DNA of 64,000 nucleotides from assembly GCA_017464805.1 (NCBI GenBank), contig JAFTYE010000016.1, positions 116,167 to 180,166 on the forward strand. Reading direction: 5' to 3'. The stretch's first letter is position 1, and every line of letters starts with the position of its first letter. Shown here piece after piece: positions 8,326-17,530 of this stretch. This stretch comes from Clostridia bacterium. GTDB taxonomy: Bacteria; Bacillota; Clostridia; Oscillospirales; CAG-272. The notes beneath the pieces were generated by a model. The model had not been told where the DNA came from and did no database searches. It saw nothing but the letters and a program-made list of their open reading frames with translations. Position numbers and translations under genes: made by a program.

Positions 8326-9006
8326 TCAACGTTTTTTTACGATACTGTTTTGGGATTTGTAGATGCTCTCGGTCGGCACATAGCCACGAACCGAGGAAAG
8401 GGGATAGACATTCGTGTACCGTCCGATCACCGTGCCGGGGTTGAGGACGCTGTTGCATCCGACCTCCACGTGATCACCAAGCATCGCACCGAACTTGCGA
8501 CAGCCCGTTTCCACGGTCTTACCGTTGCAATGGACGGCAATATAGCTTCGGTCGCTTTTGACGTTGGAGGTAACGGCACCCGCTCCCATGTGGGCCTTGT
8601 ATCCTAGAATCGAATCTCCCACGTAGTTGAAATGCGGAACCTCCACGCCGTCAAAGAGAATGCAGTTCTTCAGTTCCACTGAATTGCCGACCACAGCTCC
8701 TCGTCCTACGATCGCCGCACCGCGTATGAACGCGCCGTGCCGTACCTGTGCATCCTCGCAGATAATGCAGGGGGGCTCGATGCAGGCGGTCGGAGCGATG
8801 CACGCACTTTTGGCGACCCAGACCTCGGGAGAAATTTCGTCAAATTCCTCGCGGGAAAGAGTCTTGCCTATCTCTCCAATGATGCTTTTGATGGAGGATA
8901 ATACCTCCCACGGGTAGGTATAGTTTTTGAGATAGGGGAAGGCGATGGACCTTTCGCTTTCCCGATATAGTGTCGATATTTTCAGCTCTTCCATATCACA
9001 CCTCAT
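8326..9006 (-). CDS. Left-handed beta-helix acyltransferase, GlmU C-terminal-domain-like
   Basis: A 226-residue protein with a short N-terminal helical part and hexapeptide repeats from about residue 60 to 205 (for example IAPTACIEPPCIICEDAQVR), the fold of GlmU's acetyltransferase half. The nucleotidyltransferase half of GlmU is absent. In Clostridia such proteins are often labelled UDP-GlcNAc pyrophosphorylase-related. It overlaps the glmM stop by four bases (ATGA), so a role in acetylating glucosamine-1-phosphate or a related sugar made by GlmM is a reasonable inference; the uridylyltransferase would then be encoded elsewhere. An alternative start at Met5 is possible. Confidence 0.8.
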   Translation of the reverse strand: MRCDMEELKISTLYRESERSIAFPYLKNYTYPWEVLSSIKSIIGEIGKTLSREEFDEISPEVWVAKSACIAPTACIEPPCIICEDAQVRHGAFIRGAAIVGRGAVVGNSVELKNCILFDGVEVPHFNYVGDSILGYKAHMGAGAVTSNVKSDRSYIAVHCNGKTVETGCRKFGAMLGDHVEVGCNSVLNPGTVIGRYTNVYPLSSVRGYVPTESIYKSQNSIVKKR

Positions 9007-10367
9007 GCTAACCCAAGCTCACGGATCAGGTCGATCACGCTGTCCACGCAACGCTCGCAAAGTGCCGTGGTATCGGCCTCTGCCATCACGCGGATGAGTG
9101 GCTCCGTTCCGCTCTCGCGGAGCAGGATCCGCCCCGAATTTCCAAGCACACGGGTTATTTCTTCCATTTTTGCCTGCACGATCGGGTTTTCTCTCACTGC
9201 CTTTTTGTCACTGACGCGAATATTTTTGAGAACCTGCGGATACATCCGCACAGGCTCTGCCAACTTGGAAAGCGGCAACTTGCTTGTGATCATGGCCTCC
9301 ATGACCTTGATGGCGGTCAGGATGCCGTCGCCTGTGGTGGCATATTTGCTCAAAATAATATGCCCCGATTGCTCGCCGCCTATGCAGTTGCCGGTGGCTT
9401 GCATATTTTCGTAGACATATTTGTCACCCACGGCCGTCTGCACGTAGTCCATGCCGGCCTCGTCCAACGCACGGTAAAGACCCATGTTCGACATCACGGT
9501 CGTCACCACGGTATTGTTGGTCAGGCTACCCTTGTGCTTCATGTCGCATGCCAGCAGGTACATGATGTGATCGCCGTTGACCACGTTTCCGTTCTCGTCT
9601 ACCGCAACGCAACGGTCGGCATCGCCGTCAAACGCAAAGCCGACATCCAAATGATTTTCTCGGACGTAGTCCGCGAGTACCTCGATGTGTGTGGAGCCCG
9701 CGTCGCGGTTGATGTTCAGACCGTCGGGGGAGGCGTTGATGACGTGCGTCTTGGCACCAAGTGCGTCAAAAACGCTTTTGGCGATCATCCACGCGCTACC
9801 GTTGGCACAGTCAAGACCCACATTGTACCGCTTGAACGAATACAGGGAAAGGGAAATGAGATAGCCGATATAGCGATTGCGTCCCGCGGCGTAGTCCACG
9901 ATACAGCCAACGTTCTCTCCTGTAGCAAAGGGAGCGTCGGCTGTACCACCGGGGAAGGGGTAGTTGCCGTCAAGATAGGCCTCGATTTTAGTGATCGTTG
10001 CATCATCCATCTTCTCTCCACGGGAATTGACCAGCTTGATGCCATTGTCCATGTAGGGATTATGGCTGGCAGAGATCATGATGCCGCAATCAAAGCTTTC
10101 GCTTGCCGTGACGTAGGAAACACTGGGAGTGGTGGTCACGTGCAGCATGTACGCGTCAGCCCCAGAAGCCGTCAGCCCCGCTACGATCGAATACTCGAAC
10201 ATGTAGCTGGAGCGCCGCGTGTCCTTGCCGATCACGATGCGTACCTTGCGTGCGCCGCCCTCCCCGTAATACCAACCGAGGAAGCGGCCGATCTTGTAGG
10301 CATGCTCGGAGGTGAGGGTAATACCCGCCTCTCCGCGGAACCCGTCGGTTCCAAAGTATTTGGACAT
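9003..10367 (-). CDS. glmM: Phosphoglucosamine mutase GlmM
   Basis: Interconverts glucosamine-6-phosphate and glucosamine-1-phosphate for UDP-GlcNAc, hence peptidoglycan. I place the start at 10367 (MSKYFGTDGFRG), where AAGGAGA sits seven bases upstream, giving 454 residues; the frame stays open further up to 10412. Landmarks are the N-terminal FGTDGFRG, the phosphoserine loop ISASHNP (Ser101), the metal loop DGDADR and the C-terminal phosphate site RESGTEP. It has its own consensus promoter, and its message carries the glmS-type ribozyme at the 3' end, which would tie its fate to the level of its own substrate. Confidence 0.96.
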   Translation of the reverse strand: MSKYFGTDGFRGEAGITLTSEHAYKIGRFLGWYYGEGGARKVRIVIGKDTRRSSYMFEYSIVAGLTASGADAYMLHVTTTPSVSYVTASESFDCGIMISASHNPYMDNGIKLVNSRGEKMDDATITKIEAYLDGNYPFPGGTADAPFATGENVGCIVDYAAGRNRYIGYLISLSLYSFKRYNVGLDCANGSAWMIAKSVFDALGAKTHVINASPDGLNINRDAGSTHIEVLADYVRENHLDVGFAFDGDADRCVAVDENGNVVNGDHIMYLLACDMKHKGSLTNNTVVTTVMSNMGLYRALDEAGMDYVQTAVGDKYVYENMQATGNCIGGEQSGHIILSKYATTGDGILTAIKVMEAMITSKLPLSKLAEPVRMYPQVLKNIRVSDKKAVRENPIVQAKMEEITRVLGNSGRILLRESGTEPLIRVMAEADTTALCERCVDSVIDLIRELGLA

Positions 10368-10438
10368 GCTTTTTCTCCTTACGTGTGTATTATGCACCAA
10401 TACGCGTATCACGGATCAAAGAAAAACAACTATTGTCT

Positions 10439-10467
10439 ATTATATCATACATACATTTTTCTGTCAA
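10439..10467 (-). promoter_or_regulatory. Consensus sigma-A promoter of glmM
   Basis: On the minus strand a perfect TTGACA (10467-10462), 17-base spacer and perfect TATAAT (10444-10439). About 65 bases separate the expected start site from the glmM start codon. Confidence 0.9.
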
Positions 10468-10514
10468 TATGCGAAAGAAGATAAAAACATGCGAAAAAAG
10501 CCAAAAAGAAAAAG

Positions 10515-10540
10515 GACCACCCGTCAAAAGACGGGCGGTC
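10515..10540 (-). terminator. rhaA terminator
   Basis: Minus-strand stem GACCGCCCGTC/GACGGGTGGTC with a TTTT loop, followed by a T-rich tail. It lies 14 bases after the rhaA stop and separates rhaA from glmM. Confidence 0.9.
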
Positions 10541-10553
10541 ACGGTTTTTTTGG

Positions 10554-11798
10554 TTACGCACGCTTCGAAAGAATGTCTTTTTCGTATTCCTTCACAGCAT
10601 CAAACCAGCTTGCGTCGGCAGGAACACCCTGCATTTCGCAGTACGCCTCCCAGATGTCGCCGAAGGGAAGAGTCTTGCATTCCTCGTCCAGCATCATCAT
10701 TTCGGTGAAGCTGCCTGCGTCCTGCAATGCCTTGAGCCGTGCGTGAGGCATAAGTAGAGCCATAAGCAGTGCTTTTTCCATGTTGCGCGTGCCAATGACC
10801 CAAGCCGCTACGCGGTTGATCGAGGCATCAAAATAGTCAAGACCGATCAGCACCTTGTCCAGTGCGTCGCAACGTACGATCTCCTTGGCGATCTCCTTCA
10901 GTTCGTCATCCAAAAGGACCACATGATCGGAGTCCCAACGAACGGGGTGGGTGACGTGTAGCGGAACTTTGTCAAAGAAAGCAAGCAAGGCGGGGATCTT
11001 GTCGCTGACCACCTCGGTGGGATGATAGTGACCGTTGTCCAGCAGATTGTAAACGCCGGGGTGACGTGCGGCATAAGCCATGTAGAATTCGTTCGAGCCA
11101 ACGGTGTAGGATTCCACACCAATGCCGAAGACTTTGCTCTCTACGCAGTCGATCACGCCGTCCAGCTTCTCGGCAAAGATCTGATCCAGTGAATCGGCAA
11201 GACGAACGCGCGGGCCGATACGGTCGGCAGGGGTGTGTTTGTAGCCGTCGGGGATCCAGACGTTGTTCAGAACAGGGGTGCCCAACTCCTTTGCAATCGC
11301 GGCGGCGATGCGGCGGCAGGCAATACCGTGACGGATCCAGAATTGACGAACCTTCACATCGGGGGAGGAGAGGGTCAAGCCGTCCTTCACCATCGGATGA
11401 CTAAAATAAGTGGGATTGAAGTCGATGCCGTAGCCACGCTCCTTGGCAAACCTTACCCATGCGGCAAAGTGCTCGGGGAGCAGAGCGTCGCGATCTACGC
11501 GCTTGCCTTCAAAAACAGCGTAGCTTGCATGCAGATTGATGCGCTTTTTGCCGGGGATCAGGGAAGCGGCTTTGTCAAAGTCTGCCATTAGTTCGGCGGG
11601 GGTGCGTGCCTTTCCGGGATAGTTGCCGGTGGTCTGGATTCCGCCGGAAAGAGCCTCTCCGGAATTCTCAAAGCCGACAACGTCGTCGCCCTGCCAGCAG
11701 TGGATACTGATGGCCTTGCTTGCCAACGTTTTCAGCGCAGCATCCACGTCTACACCAAGGCGGGCATATTTTTCTTTTGCACTTTCGAAACGAGTCAT
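10554..11798 (-). CDS. rhaA: L-rhamnose isomerase
   Basis: Converts L-rhamnose to L-rhamnulose, the first step of rhamnose catabolism. The start at 11798 ([15 protein letters not shown]) is chosen because AAAGGAGA lies just upstream; it gives 414 residues, the usual length. Recognisable family stretches include [40 protein letters not shown] and the metal/substrate segment [14 protein letters not shown]. No rhaB, rhaD or rhamnose regulator is adjacent. It is transcribed alone from its own promoter, back to back with the TerB gene. Confidence 0.96.
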   Translation of the reverse strand: MTRFESAKEKYARLGVDVDAALKTLASKAISIHCWQGDDVVGFENSGEALSGGIQTTGNYPGKARTPAELMADFDKAASLIPGKKRINLHASYAVFEGKRVDRDALLPEHFAAWVRFAKERGYGIDFNPTYFSHPMVKDGLTLSSPDVKVRQFWIRHGIACRRIAAAIAKELGTPVLNNVWIPDGYKHTPADRIGPRVRLADSLDQIFAEKLDGVIDCVESKVFGIGVESYTVGSNEFYMAYAARHPGVYNLLDNGHYHPTEVVSDKIPALLAFFDKVPLHVTHPVRWDSDHVVLLDDELKEIAKEIVRCDALDKVLIGLDYFDASINRVAAWVIGTRNMEKALLMALLMPHARLKALQDAGSFTEMMMLDEECKTLPFGDIWEAYCEMQGVPADASWFDAVKEYEKDILSKRA

Positions 11799-11848
11799 AG
11801 CGATCTCCTTTACCTGGATATTTTTAGAAAATTGGTTTATCACAGGAA

Positions 11849-11878
11849 AGTATACCATAATCGTCCCCCACCTGTCAA
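11849..11878 (-). promoter_or_regulatory. rhaA promoter
   Basis: On the minus strand TTGACA (11878-11873), 18-base spacer, TATACT (11854-11849). No obvious catabolite-repression (cre) palindrome was seen nearby. Confidence 0.75.
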
Positions 11879-11932
11879 CCGAAAGCCACAAAATTGTCCA
11901 ATAAAATTTCTTTGTTTTCCCCCTTCATTTCG

Positions 11933-11961
11933 TTGACAAAGAAGAAGGCGTATGGTATAAT
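11933..11961 (+). promoter_or_regulatory. Perfect sigma-A promoter of the TerB-BrxD-BrxHI cassette
   Basis: TTGACA (11933-11938), exactly 17 bases, TATAAT (11956-11961). The start codon at 11994 follows a strong AAGGAGG. Such a promoter suggests constitutive expression. Confidence 0.92.
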
Positions 11962-11993
11962 GATATAATACCGAGAGCAAGGAGGAGAGAAAA

Positions 11994-13598
11994 ATGCACG
12001 ACAAGAATTTCGGCGACGGCATGGATTCCTTTTGGGATCTGGATTCACTCCTTCCCGTGCGAAAGCGCACGGCAGGCTCTCCCTTTGCCGCTTCGACTTC
12101 TACCGTGGAGGTCGGCTCTCACGAAAAAGCAAAATCCACTCCCACAGAGAATGCGGAGTGCCGCTTCTCCACGCCACCGCAGAAAAATGCTGACACGTCC
12201 GAGCAGATCACCGAGCATGAGCGACCCGACAACCGATTTATTTCGCTTGTGCGTGTCAAGCGGCGTAGCTCGGCGTATAACTTCTACGGGCAATTCTGCC
12301 GCGATGCCCTCAAGTATCTTGATAAGGAAGGAGAAGCGTGTCCTTTCGCGCCCTTTTTCTCCTACATCCCCCAATATGCCCAATTAACTCCCGATCAGCT
12401 TGCTTATTACCTGTACTGGCGGAGCGGTCTGCGGAAAGGGCAATTCCTTGAAACCGAGGAAAGTTATTTTTATCTCTATGTCTACGAAATCATCAATCTG
12501 CCAGAGTTTATCTTGCCGAAAGACGGTATATTTTTCCTGTGCGACGTGTGGGTGGCCTATCGGAAAGCCCTGCCGCGCATCGATAAATTCATGACGGAGT
12601 GGGTCATGGACTATTGCCTGGTTCATGATCTGCCCTGTCCCTATGTTCGGCTCCGCCCCTTCCTTGCCGAGATCCTTCCCCTTGCCTCGCATAAGGAATT
12701 TTATCTCGGCGCGATGGGAGATTACGGCAAAGAGGGAACGGAAACCGCTCTTGCCTTCTTTTCCGCCTATCGTTTCCGCGAAAGTCGATACGCAAAGGGA
12801 GAACAAGGGGCAATATTTGAGGAGCATATTCTCAGTGTTATGTCAGGGGTTCTTTCCGACCTCTCTCGATCGCAAAAGGATCTCCTCCGCGAGGCGGCGC
12901 GCACCGTGCGAACGCACGAGGCCTTCTGCGGCTCGCTTTGCGCGCAGAATGTGCGCTGTCGCTTGGAGATCACCTATTATGCCATCCAGGACGTGTCCTA
13001 TCTGCGCGGTACCGTGACCGCCGCTGTCAAGTATGCGGAAAATAAGCTACGCGCCGCCCTTTCCATCAAAAGTCGTCTGGCGGTGCCCCCTTTGGATCCC
13101 GCGGTCAGGGAACGGATAGACCGATACTTCGACCGCGTCAGCCCCGCGCTTCATCCTATAAAAAGCGTAGAGATCCCCGTGTATGAGAGGCTCTACGACG
13201 CGCCCGCAAACAGTACAGACCTGTCCCGCGCCGGCGAGATTGAGCGACAGTCCTGGTTCACCACTCGTGCCCTCGTGTCGGAGGAAGAATGGGAAGAGAT
13301 TGAAAAACAAGAAGAAAACGATGCTTATCCTTCGGCAGATCGAAAGGCAACCGAGCAATGCCAAGCGGATGACGACCTGTCCGAGATGGAGCGTCGCTAC
13401 CTGCATCTTGTAACGGCAGGAGATCGAGCGGATGTTCGCCGCTTGCTTGCGGAATGCGGCATGTTGGAAGAGGAGATTGCCTGCACCGTGAACGAAAAAA
13501 GCATGGAACGCCTCGGTGACGTGGTTCTGGAGATGACCGAGGATGGCTACGGGCTTGTGCCCGATTATATGGAGGAGGTATCGGAATGGATACGGTAA
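11994..13598 (+). CDS. TerB_N/TerB_C domain protein of a BREX-related cassette
   Basis: 534 residues. After a low-complexity start, residues about 75-260 (YNFYGQFCRDALKYLDKEG onwards, with the Trp/Tyr-rich LAYYLYWRSGLRKGQF) match the TerB_N domain. The last 60 residues, with VNEKSMERLGDVVLE, resemble TerB_C. These domains belong to the tellurium-resistance-associated Ter world and are reported beside P-loop ATPases and Lhr-like helicases in predicted DNA-processing systems. It overlaps the next gene by 13 bases. No enzymatic motif is seen, so a scaffold or adaptor for the ATPase/helicase pair is an inference. Confidence 0.75.
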   Translation: MHDKNFGDGMDSFWDLDSLLPVRKRTAGSPFAASTSTVEVGSHEKAKSTPTENAECRFSTPPQKNADTSEQITEHERPDNRFISLVRVKRRSSAYNFYGQFCRDALKYLDKEGEACPFAPFFSYIPQYAQLTPDQLAYYLYWRSGLRKGQFLETEESYFYLYVYEIINLPEFILPKDGIFFLCDVWVAYRKALPRIDKFMTEWVMDYCLVHDLPCPYVRLRPFLAEILPLASHKEFYLGAMGDYGKEGTETALAFFSAYRFRESRYAKGEQGAIFEEHILSVMSGVLSDLSRSQKDLLREAARTVRTHEAFCGSLCAQNVRCRLEITYYAIQDVSYLRGTVTAAVKYAENKLRAALSIKSRLAVPPLDPAVRERIDRYFDRVSPALHPIKSVEIPVYERLYDAPANSTDLSRAGEIERQSWFTTRALVSEEEWEEIEKQEENDAYPSADRKATEQCQADDDLSEMERRYLHLVTAGDRADVRRLLAECGMLEEEIACTVNEKSMERLGDVVLEMTEDGYGLVPDYMEEVSEWIR

Positions 13599-14950
13599 AA
13601 GATGATATCAAGCTACCAAAACGCATATTGAACACCCTGCTGTCATCCCTGGCGGCGGGCGTTGTACCGCGTTCCGGTGCTCCCTATATTGCTATCGGCC
13701 GCAAAGAGGAGATTGCCTCGCTGCTCGAAAGCATGGAAACGGTCGCGGACGGCGGTGCCGCCGTGCGCTTTCTCATCGGCCGCTACGGAAGCGGTAAAAG
13801 CTTCCTGATTCAACTCACGCGCGGCTATGCCCTTGACCGCGACTTCCTGACGGCGGATGCCGACCTGTCACCCGAACGTCGTCTCTGCGGCGGCGCAGAT
13901 TACGGGCTTGCCACCTACCGCGAGTTGATGCGAAACCTCGCCTCCCGCACCGCACCCGACGGCGGTGCACTCTCCACGGTGCTTTCCCGTCACTTTTCCG
14001 CCATGCGGTCGGAGCTGGCTGCCTCGGGCATCATGCCCGACTCGCCCGAATTTGAAAAAGCCCTGCGCGCGCGTATCTTCGGGACGCTCTCCGACCTCGA
14101 AAACGGTGTCGGAGGCTTCGATTTCGCCCGCGTGCTAGGTGAATACTATGCCGCTTCACTTGCCGACGATGCCGAGAAGAAAAGCGCATGCCTGCGCTGG
14201 CTTCGCGGGGAATTTGCCAATAAAACCGAGGCAAGACGGGAGCTTGGCTTTTCGGTCAGTCTTGTCATCGACGACGATAACTGGTACGATTTCATCAAGC
14301 TGTGGGCGGTGTTTGCCCGCCGCCTTGGTTATCGCGGTCTCGTCCTCTTTATTGATGAGTGTGTGAACCTCTATAAGATACCCAACCGCATCTCCCGTGA
14401 AGCTAACTACGAAAAGCTACTCGCTATGTTCAACGACACCCTGCAAGGGCGTGCCTCCTCGCTCGGCATCGTGTTCGGCGGTACTCCTCAATTCCTTGAG
14501 GATACGCGCCGCGGTCTGTTCAGCTACGAGGCACTTCGAAGCCGCCTGGCAGACAGCCGCTTTGTCGAACAGGGATATTCCACGCTATCCACTCCCGTCA
14601 TTCGCCTGCGGCGACTCGGCGATGACGAGCTGTTGGCACTGATCACGCGACTCACTCGCCTGCATGCCCAGCAAACGGGGGCAGGGGAGAAGGTAAGTGC
14701 CGAGGAGATGGTCACGTTCCTGCGTGCTGCGCTTGTCCGCACAGGTGCGGGTGAGCTGATCACCCCGCGCGAGATCATCCGCGACTATCTTACCCTGCTT
14801 TCGATTCTACACGAAAACCCATCGGCCACCTTCGGACAGCTTGTTTCGGATAGCTTCGCACCAGTCGCAGACAGTGCAAGCACCGAGCAACTCTCTGTGC
14901 AGACCCCAAAAACCACTCCCGCATTCACTCCCGCAGACATTGATTTTTAA
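13586..14950 (+). CDS. brxD: BrxD-like P-loop ATPase (DUF2791 family)
   Basis: 454-residue ATPase with Walker A GRYGSGKS (65-72) and Walker B GLVLFIDE (251-258), followed by a sensor-like FGGTPQF segment. The N-terminal lead-in ending IAIGRKEEI and the DTLQGRASSLG region fit the BrxD/DUF2791 family known from type 2 BREX. In those loci it accompanies the Lhr-like helicase BrxHI, as here. The start overlaps the TerB gene; the gap to the helicase start is 46 bases. It has no membrane segment. Likely partner of the downstream helicase on DNA; the exact activity is unproven. Confidence 0.85.
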   Translation: MDTVKDDIKLPKRILNTLLSSLAAGVVPRSGAPYIAIGRKEEIASLLESMETVADGGAAVRFLIGRYGSGKSFLIQLTRGYALDRDFLTADADLSPERRLCGGADYGLATYRELMRNLASRTAPDGGALSTVLSRHFSAMRSELAASGIMPDSPEFEKALRARIFGTLSDLENGVGGFDFARVLGEYYAASLADDAEKKSACLRWLRGEFANKTEARRELGFSVSLVIDDDNWYDFIKLWAVFARRLGYRGLVLFIDECVNLYKIPNRISREANYEKLLAMFNDTLQGRASSLGIVFGGTPQFLEDTRRGLFSYEALRSRLADSRFVEQGYSTLSTPVIRLRRLGDDELLALITRLTRLHAQQTGAGEKVSAEEMVTFLRAALVRTGAGELITPREIIRDYLTLLSILHENPSATFGQLVSDSFAPVADSASTEQLSVQTPKTTPAFTPADIDF

Positions 14951-14996
14951 TAGTTATAGCACGGCAGATGCCCCAAAAAAAGAGGAAGGAGAGTCT

Positions 14997-17222
14997 ATGA
15001 CAGAAGCGGATAGACTGTTTGGCCGTTTTCCTGGATTTGTGCAGGAATATATTTACAGCCACGGCTGGCAGGGGCTTCGTCCTGCCCAGCTTTTTGCCGC
15101 GCGCGTGCTCCTGGAAAGCGAGGACAATCTTCTCCTCACAGGGGCAACCGCCTCCGGAAAAACCGAAGCGGCCTTCTTTCCCATTTTGACGGATCTCTAT
15201 GAAAACCCGTCGAGGAGCGAGGGGATCGTAGTGTTGTATATCGCCCCCCTTAAAAGCCTGATCAACGATCAGTTCGCGCGCATGACCGATCTTTTGGAGC
15301 AAAGCGGCATTCCCGTCACGCATTGGCACGGGGATGTGGGCGTTTCCCAAAAGGAAAAACTCCTGAAAAATCCGCGCGGCATCTTGCAGATCACTCCCGA
15401 GTCGCTGGAGGCCATGCTGATGAAGCGGGGGACGGATCTGCTACGTCTGTTTGGCACGCTTCGCTATGTTCTGATCGATGAGGTGCACACACTCATCGCC
15501 GCCGACCGCGGCAACCAGATTCTTTGTCAACTTGCACGTCTTTCTTGCATCATCGGTCACTCACCTCGACGCGTAGGCCTTTCCGCCACCATCGGGGATG
15601 CGGAGCTGGCCGCTCGTTGGCTTGGCGCGGGAAGTGGCAGGGAAACCGCCGTTTCTGCACCCGAGCATGAAAAGCTTCGCTGGCGGCTCGGCTTTGAGCA
15701 TTTTTACATCGGCAATCCGAATGAGGATCAGCGACCGAATGCCGCAAAAGGGAAAAGTGGCGTAGCCGATGTCGATGCGGGCTATGAATTCCTCTACGAT
15801 GCCGTTAAGGATCAAAGATCTCTCGTCTTTTCAAACTCTCGGGAGGAAACCGAATACGTGACCGCTACGTTGCGTCAGATTGCCAAGCGACGCGGTGAGC
15901 GCGATGTTTTCTATATCCACCACGGAAACCTCTCTGCCGCCTTGCGCGAGGATGCCGAGCGACGCATGAAGGAGGGTGACGAGATTGCCGTCACTTGCGC
16001 CACCGTGACCATGGAACTGGGCATCGACATCGGCCGGCTACAGCGCGTCGCGCAGGTGGATGCCCCCACCTCGGTCAGTGGCTTTCTTCAACGGCTTGGC
16101 CGTTCGGGCCGCCGTGGCGATCCCCCCGAGATGATCGAGGTGTTCCGCGAGGAAACCCCCTTGCCGAATGCCCCTCTGCCACAACTCATCCCGTGGGGAT
16201 TGTTGCGCGCCATCGCCATTGCGGAACTCTATATCGGCGAGCGGTTTATCGAGCCGCCCCGCGTCAAAAAAATGCCATTCAGCCTGGCATTCCATCAAAC
16301 GCTTTCTATCCTCGCCTCTTCAGGTGAGCTTCGTCCCTCCGCGCTGGCGGACCGGATTCTCTCGCTTCCGCCCTTTGAAAACGTCTCGAAAGAGGATTAC
16401 CGCACCCTGCTCCTTTCCATGCTGGAAAACGAGTTTTTGGAGATGACGGAGGAAAAGGGGCTGATCGTGGGTCTGAAAGGAGAGAGACTCCTGTCAAGCT
16501 ATAAATTCTACGCGGTCTTCAAGGATAGCGAGGACTATACCGTCCGATGCGAATCGGACGAGATTGGTACCATCACCAATCCGCCCCCCGTCGGCGATCG
16601 CTTTGCCCTCGCGGGTCGCGTGTGGGAGGTCGTGGAGACTGATCTGCCGCGTCGCTTGATCTTTGCCAAGGCCGTGGACGGAAAAATGGAGATCTCCTGG
16701 CCTGGCGACAGCGGCGAGATCCATACCCGCCTTCTTGAAAAAATGCGCGACATCCTCTTTGATACCAGGCAGTATCCTTACCTTATGCCAAACGCGGCCG
16801 CCAGACTGGAGACCGCACGCCACCTCGCCCGTAACACGGGTATGGAGCACAGCATGCTCATCCCGATCGGCGGCAGTACCTTCTGCCTGTTCCCGTGGCT
16901 CGGCACACGCGCCTTCCGCACCCTGCGCCGTCTACTTTTGCGGCATGCGAAAGTACTCGGCATCTCCGATCTTTCCTGCGAAGGATGCTGCTATATGACC
17001 TTCAAGGCATGGCGGTCGGATGGGGAAGTATTTCTTGCTCGCCTTTCCCGTATTCTTGCCAAGGAAGGGATTGACAAGGATGCTCTTGTTGGCCTATCGG
17101 AAAGCCCTGCCTATGACAAGTATGACGGTTATATTCCGGCAGAACTGCTTCGCCGTGCCTTTGCAACCGATAGACTGGAGGCAGACGAGGTTCTTGTGCG
17201 ATTCGGACAGGAGGACTCATGA
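14997..17222 (+). CDS. brxHI: BrxHI-like Lhr-type DEAD/DEAH-box helicase
   Basis: Superfamily 2 helicase of 741 residues. I use the ATG at 14997 with GGAAGGAGAG upstream; the frame is open further up but overlaps brxD. Motifs: Q-like region GWQGLRPAQ, Walker A TGATASGKT (48-56), DEVH (161-164), SAT (196-198), motif IV/V in VTMELGIDIG and motif VI QRLGRSGRRGD (365-375). A long C-terminal region follows, as in Lhr-family proteins. In type 2 BREX the homologue BrxHI pairs with BrxD. Its last four bases overlap the yerC start, so it is coupled to housekeeping genes. Neither PglX methylase nor PglZ phosphatase genes occur nearby. Confidence 0.88.
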   Translation: MTEADRLFGRFPGFVQEYIYSHGWQGLRPAQLFAARVLLESEDNLLLTGATASGKTEAAFFPILTDLYENPSRSEGIVVLYIAPLKSLINDQFARMTDLLEQSGIPVTHWHGDVGVSQKEKLLKNPRGILQITPESLEAMLMKRGTDLLRLFGTLRYVLIDEVHTLIAADRGNQILCQLARLSCIIGHSPRRVGLSATIGDAELAARWLGAGSGRETAVSAPEHEKLRWRLGFEHFYIGNPNEDQRPNAAKGKSGVADVDAGYEFLYDAVKDQRSLVFSNSREETEYVTATLRQIAKRRGERDVFYIHHGNLSAALREDAERRMKEGDEIAVTCATVTMELGIDIGRLQRVAQVDAPTSVSGFLQRLGRSGRRGDPPEMIEVFREETPLPNAPLPQLIPWGLLRAIAIAELYIGERFIEPPRVKKMPFSLAFHQTLSILASSGELRPSALADRILSLPPFENVSKEDYRTLLLSMLENEFLEMTEEKGLIVGLKGERLLSSYKFYAVFKDSEDYTVRCESDEIGTITNPPPVGDRFALAGRVWEVVETDLPRRLIFAKAVDGKMEISWPGDSGEIHTRLLEKMRDILFDTRQYPYLMPNAAARLETARHLARNTGMEHSMLIPIGGSTFCLFPWLGTRAFRTLRRLLLRHAKVLGISDLSCEGCCYMTFKAWRSDGEVFLARLSRILAKEGIDKDALVGLSESPAYDKYDGYIPAELLRRAFATDRLEADEVLVRFGQEDS

Positions 17223-17530
17223 AGACCAAACGTCATACGGACAAAGAGCATGCTGAAAAGCAATTTTATAAGGCCATCCTCTTGCTTGAAGAGGAAGTGG
17301 AATGCCGCGCCTTCTTTGCCGACGTCTGTACGGATGCAGAGGTAGCGGAAATGTCCCGACGGTGGCTTGCCGCCGTCATGCTCGCCCAAGGAGAAAGTTA
17401 TCTGGATGTGGCAGAATCCACGGGGCTTTCCACCGCTACCATCAGCCGTGTCAGTCGCGCCCTGAAAAACGGAAGCGGCTATGCTGGTGTGCTCGCACGA
17501 ATGAAAGAGAAAGGGGAAGAAAAAGCATGA
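17219..17530 (+). CDS. yerC: YerC/YecD family TrpR-like DNA-binding protein
   Basis: 103 residues with a TrpR-like helix-turn-helix at about 55-83 (YLDVAESTGLSTATISRVSR). The family is common in Firmicutes, often next to helicase genes, and its targets are largely unknown. Its start overlaps the helicase stop by four bases, and its stop overlaps the methyltransferase start by four bases. It could autoregulate this operon, but no operator repeat was recognised. Confidence 0.9.
   Translation: MKTKRHTDKEHAEKQFYKAILLLEEEVECRAFFADVCTDAEVAEMSRRWLAAVMLAQGESYLDVAESTGLSTATISRVSRALKNGSGYAGVLARMKEKGEEKA

Noticed and set aside
9360-10484. 374-codon plus-strand frame opposite glmM
   Set aside because: Exact antisense of an unambiguous glmM; its extension upstream covers the glmM promoter only by chance.
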